Positions 1-7,276 of a DNA stretch of 14,571 nucleotides are shown piece by piece. The notes beneath the pieces are model-generated. The model saw only the letters and a program-made list of their open reading frames with translations, had not been told where the DNA came from and searched no databases. The stretch's first letter is position 1. Each line of letters starts with the position of its first letter. This DNA comes from Anaerolinea sp. (lineage in GTDB: Bacteria; Chloroflexota; Anaerolineae; JAAEKA01), in assembly GCA_014879765.1 (NCBI GenBank), contig JACSRL010000233.1, forward strand, positions 1 to 14,571, given 5' to 3'. The translations under genes and the position numbers were made by a program.

Positions 1-70
1 GTAACCCGTAACCCGTAACCCGTAACCCGTAACCCGTAACCCGTAACCCGTAACCCGTAACCCGTAACCA
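1..70. repeat. Heptamer tandem array, unit GTAACCC
   Basis: Ten consecutive 7-base units: nine perfect GTAACCC copies starting at base 1, then a final GTAACCA. The array probably continues beyond the left edge. Thirty bases of non-repeat sequence separate it from the next heptamer array. It lies downstream of the minus-strand permease gene and contains no gene. It resembles the short tandemly repeated repetitive (STRR) heptamers described in cyanobacteria; the comparison is by unit length only. Confidence 0.95.
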
Positions 71-100
71 GAGAAGCCTTCCATCAGCGAACGGTTCCGA

Positions 101-184
101 GTTACGCATTACGTGTTACGCATTACGCATTACGTGTTACGCATTACGTGTTACGCATTACGTGTTACGCATTACGCATTACGT
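101..184. repeat. Heptamer tandem array, unit RTTACGY
   Basis: Twelve uninterrupted 7-base units, alternating irregularly between GTTACGC, ATTACGT and ATTACGC. Read on the minus strand every unit contains CGTAA, and the last unit supplies the TAA stop codon (179-181) and the final Thr codon (182-184) of the permease gene. Because 7 is not a multiple of 3, successive units put TAA in all three minus-strand frames. Confidence 0.95.
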
Positions 185-1396
185 GTACTTGATGCGCGGA
201 TCCACCACCGTATACAAAATATCGCCCAGCAGGGTCGCGAGCACCGTCAGCACGGCTGAGATGAAGATAAAAGCCAGGGCGATGTTCCAGTCGCTGCGGT
301 TGAGAGCCTCGAAATAGAGGCGTCCCATGCCCGGCCAGGCAAAGACCGTTTCGGTGATGATCGCGCCGGCAAAGAAGCCGGGGATGGTCAACACAGCGAT
401 GGTGACGAAGGGGATCAGCGCGTTGCGCAGCGCGTGCTTGACGATCACCGTTTTCTCCACCAGCCCCTTGGCGCGCGCCGTGCGCACGTAGTCCTGGCGC
501 ATCACCTCCAGCATGGAGGAGCGCACAAAACGACTCCAGGTAGCCATGTAGAAAAAGGTCAGCACAGCCACCGGCATGAGGAGGTGCAGGAAACGATCCA
601 GCGGGGTGCCTGGCGTGACGCGGGGCAGCCAACTGGCCACCGCGTAGGGGCGCACTGCCTCGCGCGTGCCTGGCGGCAGCTTGGGCAGCCAGGGGAACTG
701 TTCCTGCAACAGGTTGGGGAAAACCGTGAACACCAGAATCATCAGCAGCCCGAAGAAGAAGGTGGGCATGGCCGAGCCGATGAAGGAGATGGTGGTGAAG
801 GTGTAGTCGAACTTGGAGTACTGCTTGATCGCGCTGTAGATGCCGATGGGGATGCCGATCAGGAAGGAGAGAAAGGTCGAGATGATCATCAACTCCAGCG
901 TGGCCGGCAGGCGGGACATCATCTCACCCCACACCGGTCGTCCGGCGCGAATCACCGTCGACTGGCCGAAGTCACCGCGCAGAATGCCCTTGCTGGACCT
1001 GATCGCCGGATGGAGCGTGGGAATGTCGGAAAGGAGGACGAACTGATCGCAGCCCGCAGGGATCACAACCGCCTGGCCATCCTGGACCACCACCTGCTCA
1101 TCGCGCGGCAGATAGCAGCCGACCGCCAAGTTGGTGAAGCGTTCCTGCCCCGCGATGACGATGGGGCCGTTGGGCAGCCCGACCAGCCAGCGTGAGAAGC
1201 GGAAGGGCCAGTAGAAATCCAGCTCATACTGGGCGCGCAACCGAGCCAGATCCTCGCGCGTGATGCGCCGCTGCTGCTGCTGGATGCCGGCCAAAGGCCC
1301 GCCAGGAGAGATGTTGAAGAGGAAATAGGTGAAGAGCGCGGCCAGGAATACGACAAAGAACATCTGGATGATGCGGCGAATCAGGTAGTTCGTCAT
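179..1396 (-). CDS. ABC transporter permease, DppB/OppB type (peptide/nickel/opine family)
   Basis: This 405-residue inner-membrane permease belongs to the binding-protein-dependent transport family (BPD_transp_1, DppB/OppB branch). It starts MTNYLIRRIIQMFFVVFLAA, a basic end plus first membrane helix typical of the family. A large hydrophilic stretch follows (about residues 30-155), then several hydrophobic helices. The cytoplasmic EAA-type loop that docks on the ATPase is at about residues 300-330 (RQDYVRTARAKG, then HALRNALIP), and the C-terminus is VDPRIKYT. It is longer than the roughly 300-340 residues usual for DppB because of the extracytoplasmic insertion after helix 1. The ATG at 1396 is supported by AGGAGG at 1403-1408, 6 nt upstream. 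It lies downstream of the binding protein at 1755-3716 on the same strand, so the two probably form one importer. The partner permease and ATPases are not in the window. The substrate cannot be read from sequence; oligopeptide is the default guess. Confidence 0.93.
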   Translation of the reverse strand: MTNYLIRRIIQMFFVVFLAALFTYFLFNISPGGPLAGIQQQQRRITREDLARLRAQYELDFYWPFRFSRWLVGLPNGPIVIAGQERFTNLAVGCYLPRDEQVVVQDGQAVVIPAGCDQFVLLSDIPTLHPAIRSSKGILRGDFGQSTVIRAGRPVWGEMMSRLPATLELMIISTFLSFLIGIPIGIYSAIKQYSKFDYTFTTISFIGSAMPTFFFGLLMILVFTVFPNLLQEQFPWLPKLPPGTREAVRPYAVASWLPRVTPGTPLDRFLHLLMPVAVLTFFYMATWSRFVRSSMLEVMRQDYVRTARAKGLVEKTVIVKHALRNALIPFVTIAVLTIPGFFAGAIITETVFAWPGMGRLYFEALNRSDWNIALAFIFISAVLTVLATLLGDILYTVVDPRIKYT

Positions 1397-1642
1397 TAGC
1401 TGCCTCCTGACTGATAAGATTTACGCCCCCGGCGATGCACAGCCACGCTCTGTCGCCCGAAAGCGGGCCAGACGGGCAATGTTCACCTGCAAAAAGCGAC
1501 CGGCGAAGCGCTCCGGCGCCTTGAAACCACGGGACTTGTCACTGGCGGTAGGTGCAGTCAAGCAAAGCGCCCATCAAAACAGGCTGCGCGCGGGGCAACC
1601 TGCCTGTCCGACCCGTTGAAAATAGCCATGGGCTTTGCTGAC
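1397..1642. other. Gene-free spacer between importer genes
   Basis: No convincing gene on either strand. It holds the Shine-Dalgarno of the permease (1403-1408) and a small perfect hairpin at 1455-1468 (GCCCG, loop AAAG, CGGGC). I found no strong promoter for the permease. It may be transcribed by read-through of the terminator at 1643-1681 or from a promoter I cannot recognise. Confidence 0.5.
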
Positions 1643-1681
1643 AAAACGGGCGGGCCCATCCAGCGGACGTGGCCCGCCCGT
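1643..1681 (-). terminator. Rho-independent terminator or attenuating hairpin after the binding-protein gene
   Basis: On the minus strand an 11-bp GC-rich stem (ACGGGCGGGCC at 1681-1671, pairing with GGCCCGCCCGT at 1656-1646) closes a loop of about 14 nt and is followed by TTTTGT. It lies 74 nt downstream of the stop codon of the gene at 1755-3716 and before the permease. This placement is common in importer operons, where the binding protein is made in excess of the membrane parts. Confidence 0.8.
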
Positions 1682-1754
1682 CGATACGCGGTCACCAAGA
1701 ACCAGCAGCCAGGCTGAGCAGGGTGTTTGCCTGCCCAGCCTGGCCAAGGGGGAC

Positions 1755-3716
1755 TTACTTGGTGTAGAGGTTCATGTCGATGTGCTCCCAGGTGGAGGAA
1801 GCGCTGATGTCGTACTTGACTGCGCCGGTGGCCTTGGCCGCGTCGATCACAGTCTGCACCTCGGCGCCCGCACCCAGGGTCGAGTCATCCAGGTAGTCCA
1901 CGTCGCCGTTGAGCAACTGGGCCACAGCCTGGTTGGTGTCAGCCACGAAGACGTAGATCACGTTGGGGGTCTTCACCTCGCCGCCCCAGTAATAGGGGTT
2001 GGCAGCCAGGGTCAGCGACTGGCCCTTGATCCACTCGGTGACATAGTAGGCGCCGAAGGAGAGCGGGGTCTCGGCGATCTCGGGCAGGGTCTGCCACTCA
2101 GCCGCGGGCACGTCCTTCAGGTTGCGGCCGTCGGCGAGCACCTGGTGGCTGGGGTAGATGCTGAAGGGGAAGAGATGGTAGGTGGGATCCTGGTAGCCAG
2201 GCGCGTAGGTGACGGTGGTCTCCAGGGCGCCGTCGGCAAACGTCACGTCCACGATGGCGTCGCACAGGATGAAGGTGGTGGCGCCGGATTCGCGGTCGCA
2301 GTCGAACTGATGGCCCAGCTTGATGTCCTCCACCGAGCCGGCCTGGCCGTCGCTCCAGGTGTAGTCCTGCAGCTTGTAGGTGACCTTCAACTGCTTCATG
2401 GGCACGGTGCCGTCGCCGGTGTACTCGACCACATTGCCATCCGCGTCGAAGACGGAGACGCCAGCGGCCAGTTCAACGGTGTCGCCAGCCGTGTTGTAGA
2501 CCTTGTCGCCGGCCTTGGCCTCGACAGTGTCGTTGGTGGCCAGGCCGCTCTCGATGGTCGAAAGGCCGTCCTGCAGCACCGGCTGGAAGTCGTAGCTGTA
2601 CTGGGAGACGATGACACCCTTGGCCGGGCGGTCCACCAGGCGCTGGGCGGCCATGCTGGAGACCAGGGCCAACATGCTGTCGGGCTCCTGGGTCATGCCG
2701 ATGACGATGGTGTCGCCGCCGTCAGTCAGGGCCCACTCGTGCAGGTTGGTGGTGGCGTACTCGGTGGCGTCAGGGATGATGCCTTCCAGGTTGGCGCTCC
2801 AGGCCTCGGCCTCGGCGCGGTTGAAGACCGGGATCGACACCACATCCTTGGCGAATTCCTTCTGCACGATGTCATAGGCCGCCACGCGGTCGTCGCGCAG
2901 CAGGGTGTTGGTGGCCTTCACCACCGCGTCGCTGGCGGTCTGGTTGCACCAGCCCATGTAGTTCTGGCCTTCCCAGTTGTTGCTGGGCAGCGGGATCTGG
3001 TTGCAGGCGTAGAGCGTGCGGCCGGCGGGCTCGGTCTGGCCGACCCAGGCGAAAGCGCCCAGCTCGAAGTCGCGGCGGGCCAGGCCCGTCGTGTCGCCGA
3101 ACCACCAGGAGCCAGGGGTGAAGTTGGGCAGGATCTGGATGCCGCAGGCAGCCATGTTCTGCACGAAGACGGCCGACCAGGTCTGGCGGAACTGGGCGGT
3201 GGTGGTGGTGAATTTCAGGGCCAGCGCCTCACCCTTGTCGTTGGCGCGAACGGCCGCGCCATCGGCCAGGGTCCAACCAGCCTCGTCCAACAGCGCCTTG
3301 CCAGCCTCAGGGTCGTACAGCGGCATGTCGGTGTAGGGGCCGCTGTACACCCAGTGGCTCTTGGGCCAGGGGGAGTCCATCAGCAAGGAGTCGGGGTCTT
3401 CCACGTAGGGGTAGACCGAGGCGATCAGGGCCGCGCGATCGGTGCAGTAGGCGATAGCCTGGCGCACCTTGGGATCGCTCAGGATCGGGTGCGGGGTGGT
3501 GTAGTCTTCCACATTCACCTGCACCTCTTCCTTGACGACGACGGTCTGCTCGACGACCTTCTCGACCTCGGTCACGACGGTCTGCTCGACGACCTTCTCC
3601 ACGACCTGGGTCACGACCTTTTCCACAGTTTGAGGCGCAGGCTGCGGGCAGGCGGCCAGGACCAGCGAGGCGATGACCAGAACGGCCACCAGAGAGAACA
3701 GTTTGAACTTCTTCAT
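1755..3716 (-). CDS. Extracellular solute-binding lipoprotein, family 5, apparently circularly permuted
   Basis: This 653-residue lipoprotein should capture solute outside the membrane for the permease at 179-1396. The signal peptide ends in lipobox LVLAAC (Cys23). A V/E/K-rich linker made of imperfect VEKVVEQTVV repeats runs to about residue 70. The family 5 (SBP_bac_5, DppA/OppA) motifs are all present but in swapped order. The normally central motif HPILSDPKVRQAIAYCTDR is at 76-94, and the usual C-terminal half follows to about 330 (WWFGDTTGLARRDFELGAFAW, VVSIPVFNRAEA). Only then comes the usual beginning (IVIGMTQEPDSM at 337-348, DYTWSDGQ at 451-458, SFGAYYVTEW at 553-562, LTLAANPYYWGG). 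The protein ends WEHIDMNLYTK, which in an ordinary member leads into HPILSDPKVRQ. There is one open frame with no disruption. ATG 3716 has GGAGG at 3723-3727. Identity as a binding protein is firm; the permutation is read from motif order. Confidence 0.93.
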   Translation of the reverse strand: MKKFKLFSLVAVLVIASLVLAACPQPAPQTVEKVVTQVVEKVVEQTVVTEVEKVVEQTVVVKEEVQVNVEDYTTPHPILSDPKVRQAIAYCTDRAALIASVYPYVEDPDSLLMDSPWPKSHWVYSGPYTDMPLYDPEAGKALLDEAGWTLADGAAVRANDKGEALALKFTTTTAQFRQTWSAVFVQNMAACGIQILPNFTPGSWWFGDTTGLARRDFELGAFAWVGQTEPAGRTLYACNQIPLPSNNWEGQNYMGWCNQTASDAVVKATNTLLRDDRVAAYDIVQKEFAKDVVSIPVFNRAEAEAWSANLEGIIPDATEYATTNLHEWALTDGGDTIVIGMTQEPDSMLALVSSMAAQRLVDRPAKGVIVSQYSYDFQPVLQDGLSTIESGLATNDTVEAKAGDKVYNTAGDTVELAAGVSVFDADGNVVEYTGDGTVPMKQLKVTYKLQDYTWSDGQAGSVEDIKLGHQFDCDRESGATTFILCDAIVDVTFADGALETTVTYAPGYQDPTYHLFPFSIYPSHQVLADGRNLKDVPAAEWQTLPEIAETPLSFGAYYVTEWIKGQSLTLAANPYYWGGEVKTPNVIYVFVADTNQAVAQLLNGDVDYLDDSTLGAGAEVQTVIDAAKATGAVKYDISASSTWEHIDMNLYTK

Positions 3717-3967
3717 CTTTCTCCTCCGAAACAGATTGGATGCTGCTGCGCGCCGCTGAGAACACTGTCATCCAACGGGGCGCGCACGTCGTTGGCGACA
3801 GGTGTGAGTTGGGGCCAGATGCCTGGACCCGCAGACGGGGCTTCGAAGCGGAATGGATGTGGCGAGACGGGGCTTGTCAAGGGCAATGCCTGCCTTGAGT
3901 GGAATCGTCCATGTCGCCAGCGCCGCAAACTCGAAATGCGTGCGGGCCACTCACTCTGGACGCCTGT

Positions 3968-3995
3968 ATTATAGCGAGACCGGGGAATCTGACAA
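3968..3995 (-). promoter_or_regulatory. Sigma-70-type promoter for the binding-protein gene
   Basis: On the minus strand TTGTCA (3995-3990) and a perfect TATAAT (3973-3968) are separated by 16 bp. Transcription would start near 3961, leaving an untranslated leader of about 245 nt before the ATG at 3716. No other gene is seen in 3717-3967, and I could not recognise a riboswitch in that leader. Confidence 0.6.
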
Positions 3996-4046
3996 ATCAC
4001 ACGCGAGCACGTGACTATGCGCCTTCTGGTTGCGGTCCAGGCGATC

Positions 4047-4075
4047 TGGCGAATTTGACGACACCATGATAAAAT
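4047..4075 (+). promoter_or_regulatory. Candidate extended -10 promoter for the small-protein/HNH cassette
   Basis: TGATAAAAT (4067-4075) matches the extended -10 form TGn-TAnAAT. The matching -35 position (4047-4052, TGGCGA) is poor, which is tolerated with an extended -10. A nearby TTGACG at 4055-4060 is too close to this -10 to be its partner. It points towards the gene at 4152, and its -10 lies about 75-100 bp from the divergent minus-strand promoter at 3968-3995. Confidence 0.4.
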
Positions 4076-4151
4076 AGCTCTGGCAGATAAATGAGTTCTC
4101 CAGCTTTTCCTGCCTATCTGAAGAAACGTATCATATCTTTAAGGACGAGGA

Positions 4152-4577
4152 ATGATGAACGCCTATTCTGTAACTGTGGACTTGCCGGAAATTCTCTTCA
4201 AGCGCATTGAACGCACCGCCCAAGGGTTGAACCAACCTATGCCTCAGGCATTGCTCAAGATCGTGGAAAGCAATCTGCCCTCGTTAGATAAAGTTCCTGT
4301 ACCATACCGAACAGAGCTGGAGGCCATGGAATCATGGTCGGACCAGCAGCTTTGGCGCAGTGCGAAAGAAGCGATGTCTGACAGAATGCAGCAGGAATTG
4401 GGTGATCTGCTTGACAAGAACCGACATGACAACCTGAGTACGACAGAGCAAGCCCGGCTGGATCAATTGCACGCTGAGGCGAACCGGCTGATGCTGCGGA
4501 AATCCTATGCGTTGGCGCTTCTCAAGTGGCGCGGCAACCAGCTTACCACGTTCAACGCCACTCGGATCGCTAATTGA
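4152..4577 (+). CDS. Small protein with ribbon-helix-helix-like N-terminus, partner of HNH nuclease
   Basis: A 141-residue cytoplasmic protein that I cannot assign to a named family. Residues 4-40 (AYSVTVDLPEILFKRIERT onwards) fit a ribbon-helix-helix pattern: a short strand, LPE, then two helices, as in many antitoxins and small DNA-binding regulators. The remainder is predicted mostly helical and charged, with a segment at about 75-110 rich in Glu, Gln, Asp and Arg. It has no signal peptide or membrane segment. The first of two adjacent ATGs (4152, 4155) is chosen because AAGGA at 4141-4145 stands 6 nt away; GAGGA at 4147-4151 could serve the second. The stop codon is 3 nt from the ATG of the HNH gene, so the two are surely cotranscribed. 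Base composition is visibly more A/T-rich than the flanking genes, hinting at horizontal acquisition. An antitoxin or regulator role is inference only. Confidence 0.85.
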   Translation: MMNAYSVTVDLPEILFKRIERTAQGLNQPMPQALLKIVESNLPSLDKVPVPYRTELEAMESWSDQQLWRSAKEAMSDRMQQELGDLLDKNRHDNLSTTEQARLDQLHAEANRLMLRKSYALALLKWRGNQLTTFNATRIAN

Positions 4578-4580
4578 ACC

Positions 4581-5009
4581 ATGTCAAAGGCGTATATTTC
4601 CAAGCAACTGCGCTTAGCCGTAGAGCGGGCGGCAGGTCGGCGCTGTGGCTATTGTTTGACGCCTCAGGCTATTACCGGCGCCGCTTTGGAGATAGAGCAC
4701 ATTTATCCAGAAGTTGCCGGGGGATTGACGGAAGAAGAAAATCTGTGGCTGGCTTGCACCTCTTGCAACCGCTACAAGGGAAGCCGGACGCACGGCTATG
4801 ACGTTGTGAGCGGTGAACACATACCCTTATTCAATCCTCGGCGCGATCTGTGGGGTGGGCACTTCACCTGGTCCGAAGACGGAACCGAAATCATCGGCAC
4901 GACACCATGCGGCCGCGCCACGGTATCTACGTTACGTATGAACAACGGCGAAATGGTGGGCGCCCGGTCTCTGTGGGTCCAAAGCGGCTGGTGGCCGCCG
5001 GAAGCATAG
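4581..5009 (+). CDS. HNH endonuclease, small stand-alone type
   Basis: A 142-residue predicted metal-dependent nuclease. Residues 22-66 carry the HNH core: Cys22-x2-Cys25, the Glu39-His40 pair (IEHIYP), Asn54 (EENLWLAC), Cys59-x2-Cys62, and Asn63 with Lys66 (SCNRYKGSRT). His40, Asn54 and Asn63 are the expected catalytic/metal positions (an H-N-N variant), and the four cysteines likely bind a structural zinc. The C-terminal half (IPLFNPRRDLWGGHFTW and beyond) is of the kind seen in stand-alone HNH proteins of cyanobacteria and Chloroflexi and has no known extra domain. There is no convincing Shine-Dalgarno; translation probably depends on coupling to the gene ending 3 nt upstream. The gene converges on the binding-protein gene at 5045. 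Target and role (defence, toxin, mobile element) cannot be read from sequence. Confidence 0.93.
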   Translation: MSKAYISKQLRLAVERAAGRRCGYCLTPQAITGAALEIEHIYPEVAGGLTEEENLWLACTSCNRYKGSRTHGYDVVSGEHIPLFNPRRDLWGGHFTWSEDGTEIIGTTPCGRATVSTLRMNNGEMVGARSLWVQSGWWPPEA

Positions 5010-5044
5010 TGTGTCGGTCTTCTCGCTATAACTCTGCCCTGTTG

Positions 5045-7141
5045 TCAGTCTTTACTCCACGTGACAAATTGATTGCCGTTCAGCGCGTCATAGGTGCGCT
5101 GCACGCCGGGGCGGGTCAGCCAGGCGTCGCGGTAGAAGAACAGGGGAGCAATCGCCGCGGCTTTGTCGTTCAGAATGCCCTCGGCTGCCTGGTAGAGCGC
5201 CTGCCGCTCGGCCGGGTCGCTGCTCTGCCCGGCGGCCGCGGTCAACTGGTTGAAGCTGCGGCCGTCCGCGGCCAGCGGCGCGTTGGCGCTCTCCGCCCAG
5301 CGCAGCCGGTCTACCCCGCTGTCGGTGTTGAACTCCTGGCGCAGCCAGTTGTCCTGGTCCGCCAGCTCGCCGCAATAGCCCATGCGCCAGACGTGGGGCA
5401 GTTCGCCTGCGCCGTCGCCGTTCAGCAGACTCTGGTACTCCGGCCACGGCAGACTGGTCACCGTCACCTCGATGCCCAGGCCCGCGCGCCACATGGCGGC
5501 CACGGCCTGGGCGCTTTGCGCCGGGCCAGCGGCCGCGTTGTGCAGCAGGGTCAGGGTGGGAAAGCCCTGGCCGCCGGGATAGCCCGCCTCGGCCAGCCAG
5601 GCCTGCGCCTGGGCCAGCGCCTGCGCGTAGCCCCAGCCCCCCTGCGCCTCGGGCAGCGCCCAGGGCGCCACAGCCGGATCGCCGGCCGCGCTGCCCCAGA
5701 CCATGGCCGGCGCGAAGGCGTTGGCCGGCAGCTCACCGCCGGCCGTCACCTGCTCCACCACCTGCTGGCGGTCGATCGCGGCCGACAACGCCCGCCGCAC
5801 CAACACATCGTCCAGCGGCGGCAGGCTATGCGTAAAGCCGTAGTATTCGCTGCATGAGGTGGGAACGAAGACCAACTGCGCGCCCAGCGTCGGATCGGTC
5901 GCGATCGCCTGCCGCTGCTCCGGCGGCACGGCGACGCTGTCCAGCTCGCCCGCCCGCCAGGCGGCCAACGCCTGCTCGGCCGGCAGCATGGCCAGCTCGA
6001 TCCGTTCGACGTTGCCGCCCGCTTCGACCCAGCCGGGCCAGAGCGGGTTGCGCGCCAGGGTCAGGCTGTCGCCATGAAACCAGCCGGCCAGCAGATAGGG
6101 GCCATTGCTGACGATATGGCCCGGCTCGGTCCAGGCCGGGCCATGCTCCTGCACCGCGGCGGAAGGCAGGGGGTGGTTGATGGGCAAGGCGACGATGGCG
6201 GGAAAGTCGCCGGCCGGCGCCGCCAGGGTGAACTCGACGGTGGTATCGTCCAGCGCCAGGACGCCCACCCCCTCGACCAACGCCTGCACCTCCGGGGCGC
6301 TCAGGCTGGCCAGATCGGCCGTGCGCAGCGCCTGGCAGCCGGCGATGACCTGGTTCAGCGCCGCCTGGCTGGCGCCGGTGCGCGGATCGCAGGCACGACG
6401 CACGGCGTAGACCACATCGCCGGCCGTCACAGGGCCCAGGGCTGTCACGCCGCTGGCCGGTCGATAGCTGACCCAGGGCACGTCGGCGCGCAGGGTGAAG
6501 GTCCAGCGCAGGCCGTCGGCCGAGACATCCCACGCGCTGGCCAGCGCCGGCTGTACCTGGCCCTGCCCGTCGACGCGGGTCAGCCCCATGAAAAGGTTGG
6601 CGACCACGTCCAGGCTGGCGGGGTCGGCGGCCAGGGCAGGGTCGATGGAGGAGGGCTCGCCTCCCAGGTTGAGGCGCAGAGTCACCGGCTGGAGGCTGGG
6701 GTCGGGGGTGGGTGTCACCTGGACGACGCGCTCGACGATCACGGTCTCGCGCACCAGCACGGTCTGCACCGCGGGGACGGCGGTGGGGGTGGGGCGCTGG
6801 CGGGAGCACCCGGCGGCCAGCAGCAGAAGCAGCAGCAGGCAGGCGGCCAGACTCCACAAACCAGGCGTCGTCCTGGCTCGGTCAGAGACCGGCCAGAGCG
6901 GGGAGGCGGCCAGACTCCACAAACCAGGCGTCGTCCTGGCTCGGTCAGAGACCGGCCAGAGCGGGGAGATGCTCGTCCTGGCTCGGTCGGAGACCGGCCA
7001 GAGCGGGGTGGTGCTCGTCCTGGCTCGGTCGAAGACCGGCCAGAGCGGGGTGGTGCTCGTCCTGGCTCGGTCGGAGACCGGCCAGAGCGGGAGCGGGAGT
7101 TTATTCTTAGGCGATGATGCCTTGTTGGAAGGAGTTCTCAT
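5045..7141 (-). CDS. Extracellular solute-binding lipoprotein, family 5, canonical order, repeat-expanded signal peptide
   Basis: A 698-residue open frame encoding a second SBP_bac_5 protein, with motifs in normal order: GEPSSIDPA at 161-169, DGLRWTFTLRADVPW, SNGPYLLAGW at 345-354 with LTLARNPLW after it, VRRALSAAIDR at 448-458, and TYDALNGNQFVTWSKD at the end. The hydrophobic core CLLLLLLLAAGC ends at probable lipidated Cys112, followed by a TPTP-type linker. Unusually, the basic leader (MRTPSNKASSPKNK) is separated from the hydrophobic core by five in-frame PLWPVSDRART repeats, giving about 100 residues before the hydrophobic run. No Shine-Dalgarno precedes ATG 7141; a heptamer array starts 3 nt upstream of it. 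A TTG within the last repeat could be an alternative start but would leave a signal peptide with no positive charge. No permease or ATPase is adjacent, so the protein is an orphan at the end of the glycosyltransferase run. Function beyond solute binding is unknown. Confidence 0.9.
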   Translation of the reverse strand: MRTPSNKASSPKNKLPLPLWPVSDRARTSTTPLWPVFDRARTSTTPLWPVSDRARTSISPLWPVSDRARTTPGLWSLAASPLWPVSDRARTTPGLWSLAACLLLLLLLAAGCSRQRPTPTAVPAVQTVLVRETVIVERVVQVTPTPDPSLQPVTLRLNLGGEPSSIDPALAADPASLDVVANLFMGLTRVDGQGQVQPALASAWDVSADGLRWTFTLRADVPWVSYRPASGVTALGPVTAGDVVYAVRRACDPRTGASQAALNQVIAGCQALRTADLASLSAPEVQALVEGVGVLALDDTTVEFTLAAPAGDFPAIVALPINHPLPSAAVQEHGPAWTEPGHIVSNGPYLLAGWFHGDSLTLARNPLWPGWVEAGGNVERIELAMLPAEQALAAWRAGELDSVAVPPEQRQAIATDPTLGAQLVFVPTSCSEYYGFTHSLPPLDDVLVRRALSAAIDRQQVVEQVTAGGELPANAFAPAMVWGSAAGDPAVAPWALPEAQGGWGYAQALAQAQAWLAEAGYPGGQGFPTLTLLHNAAAGPAQSAQAVAAMWRAGLGIEVTVTSLPWPEYQSLLNGDGAGELPHVWRMGYCGELADQDNWLRQEFNTDSGVDRLRWAESANAPLAADGRSFNQLTAAAGQSSDPAERQALYQAAEGILNDKAAAIAPLFFYRDAWLTRPGVQRTYDALNGNQFVTWSKD
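6841..7090 (-). repeat. Five in-frame, hairpin-forming repeats inside a signal-peptide coding region
   Basis: A 33-bp core encoding PLWPVSDRART occurs at 6869-6901, 6932-6964, 6974-7006, 7016-7048 and 7058-7090 (one copy has Phe for Ser). Start-to-start distances are 63, 42, 42 and 42, all multiples of 21, so frame is kept. The 63-bp unit also duplicates the beginning of the hydrophobic core (TTPGLWSLAA). Each core contains an inverted repeat, CGGTC-TCC-GACCG, extended outward by TGGC and GCCA with a single bulged A. Confidence 0.92.
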
Positions 7142-7143
7142 GT

Positions 7144-7199
7144 TGAGGAAGGATGAAGGATGAAGGATGAAGGATGAAAGATGAAGGGGGAAGGAGGAA
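7144..7199. repeat. Heptamer tandem array, unit GGATGAA
   Basis: Eight 7-base units: TGAGGAA, four GGATGAA, AGATGAA, GGGGGAA and GGAGGAA. The array begins 3 nt upstream of the start codon of the binding protein at 5045-7141. On that gene's strand it reads as pyrimidine-rich TTCATCC units, so it offers no Shine-Dalgarno. Confidence 0.9.
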
Positions 7200-7221
7200 T
7201 GGAATCACCATGTGGGACACA

Positions 7222-7276
7222 TATCACGTATCACCCCTGCGGGTCACGGGTCACGTTTCACGTTTCACGTTTCACG
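7222..7276. repeat. Heptamer tandem array, unit NNTCACG
   Basis: Units TATCACG, TATCACC, one imperfect 6-base step, GGTCACG twice and TTTCACG three times. On the minus strand each intact unit contains CGTGA. The last three units encode the C-terminal residues (about VKRET) and TGA stop codon (7258-7260) of the glycosyltransferase at 7258-8409. Confidence 0.92.

Noticed and set aside
1..70. Telomere-like GTAACCC repeat as a chromosome or plasmid end
   Set aside because: It resembles eukaryotic telomere repeats only superficially. Several other heptamer arrays of different sequence occur internally, so an ordinary intergenic satellite is the simpler reading.
1755..3716. The rotated motif order as a frameshift, fusion of two fragments or assembly error
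   Set aside because: There is one uninterrupted frame with one signal peptide, each half of the fold occurs once, and the ends fall where a permutation would cut. An assembly error cannot be fully excluded without reads.
1635..3974. A plus-strand open frame of 779 codons opposite the permuted binding protein
   Set aside because: Composition is rich in Gly, His, Val and Asp with no motif. The opposite strand encodes a clear lipoprotein with lipobox and family 5 motifs.
6869..7090. CRISPR array, suggested by regularly spaced identical 33-bp blocks
   Set aside because: Spaces between copies are 9 or 30 bp and themselves repeated, not unique spacers. The whole array is an open coding frame with no cas genes.
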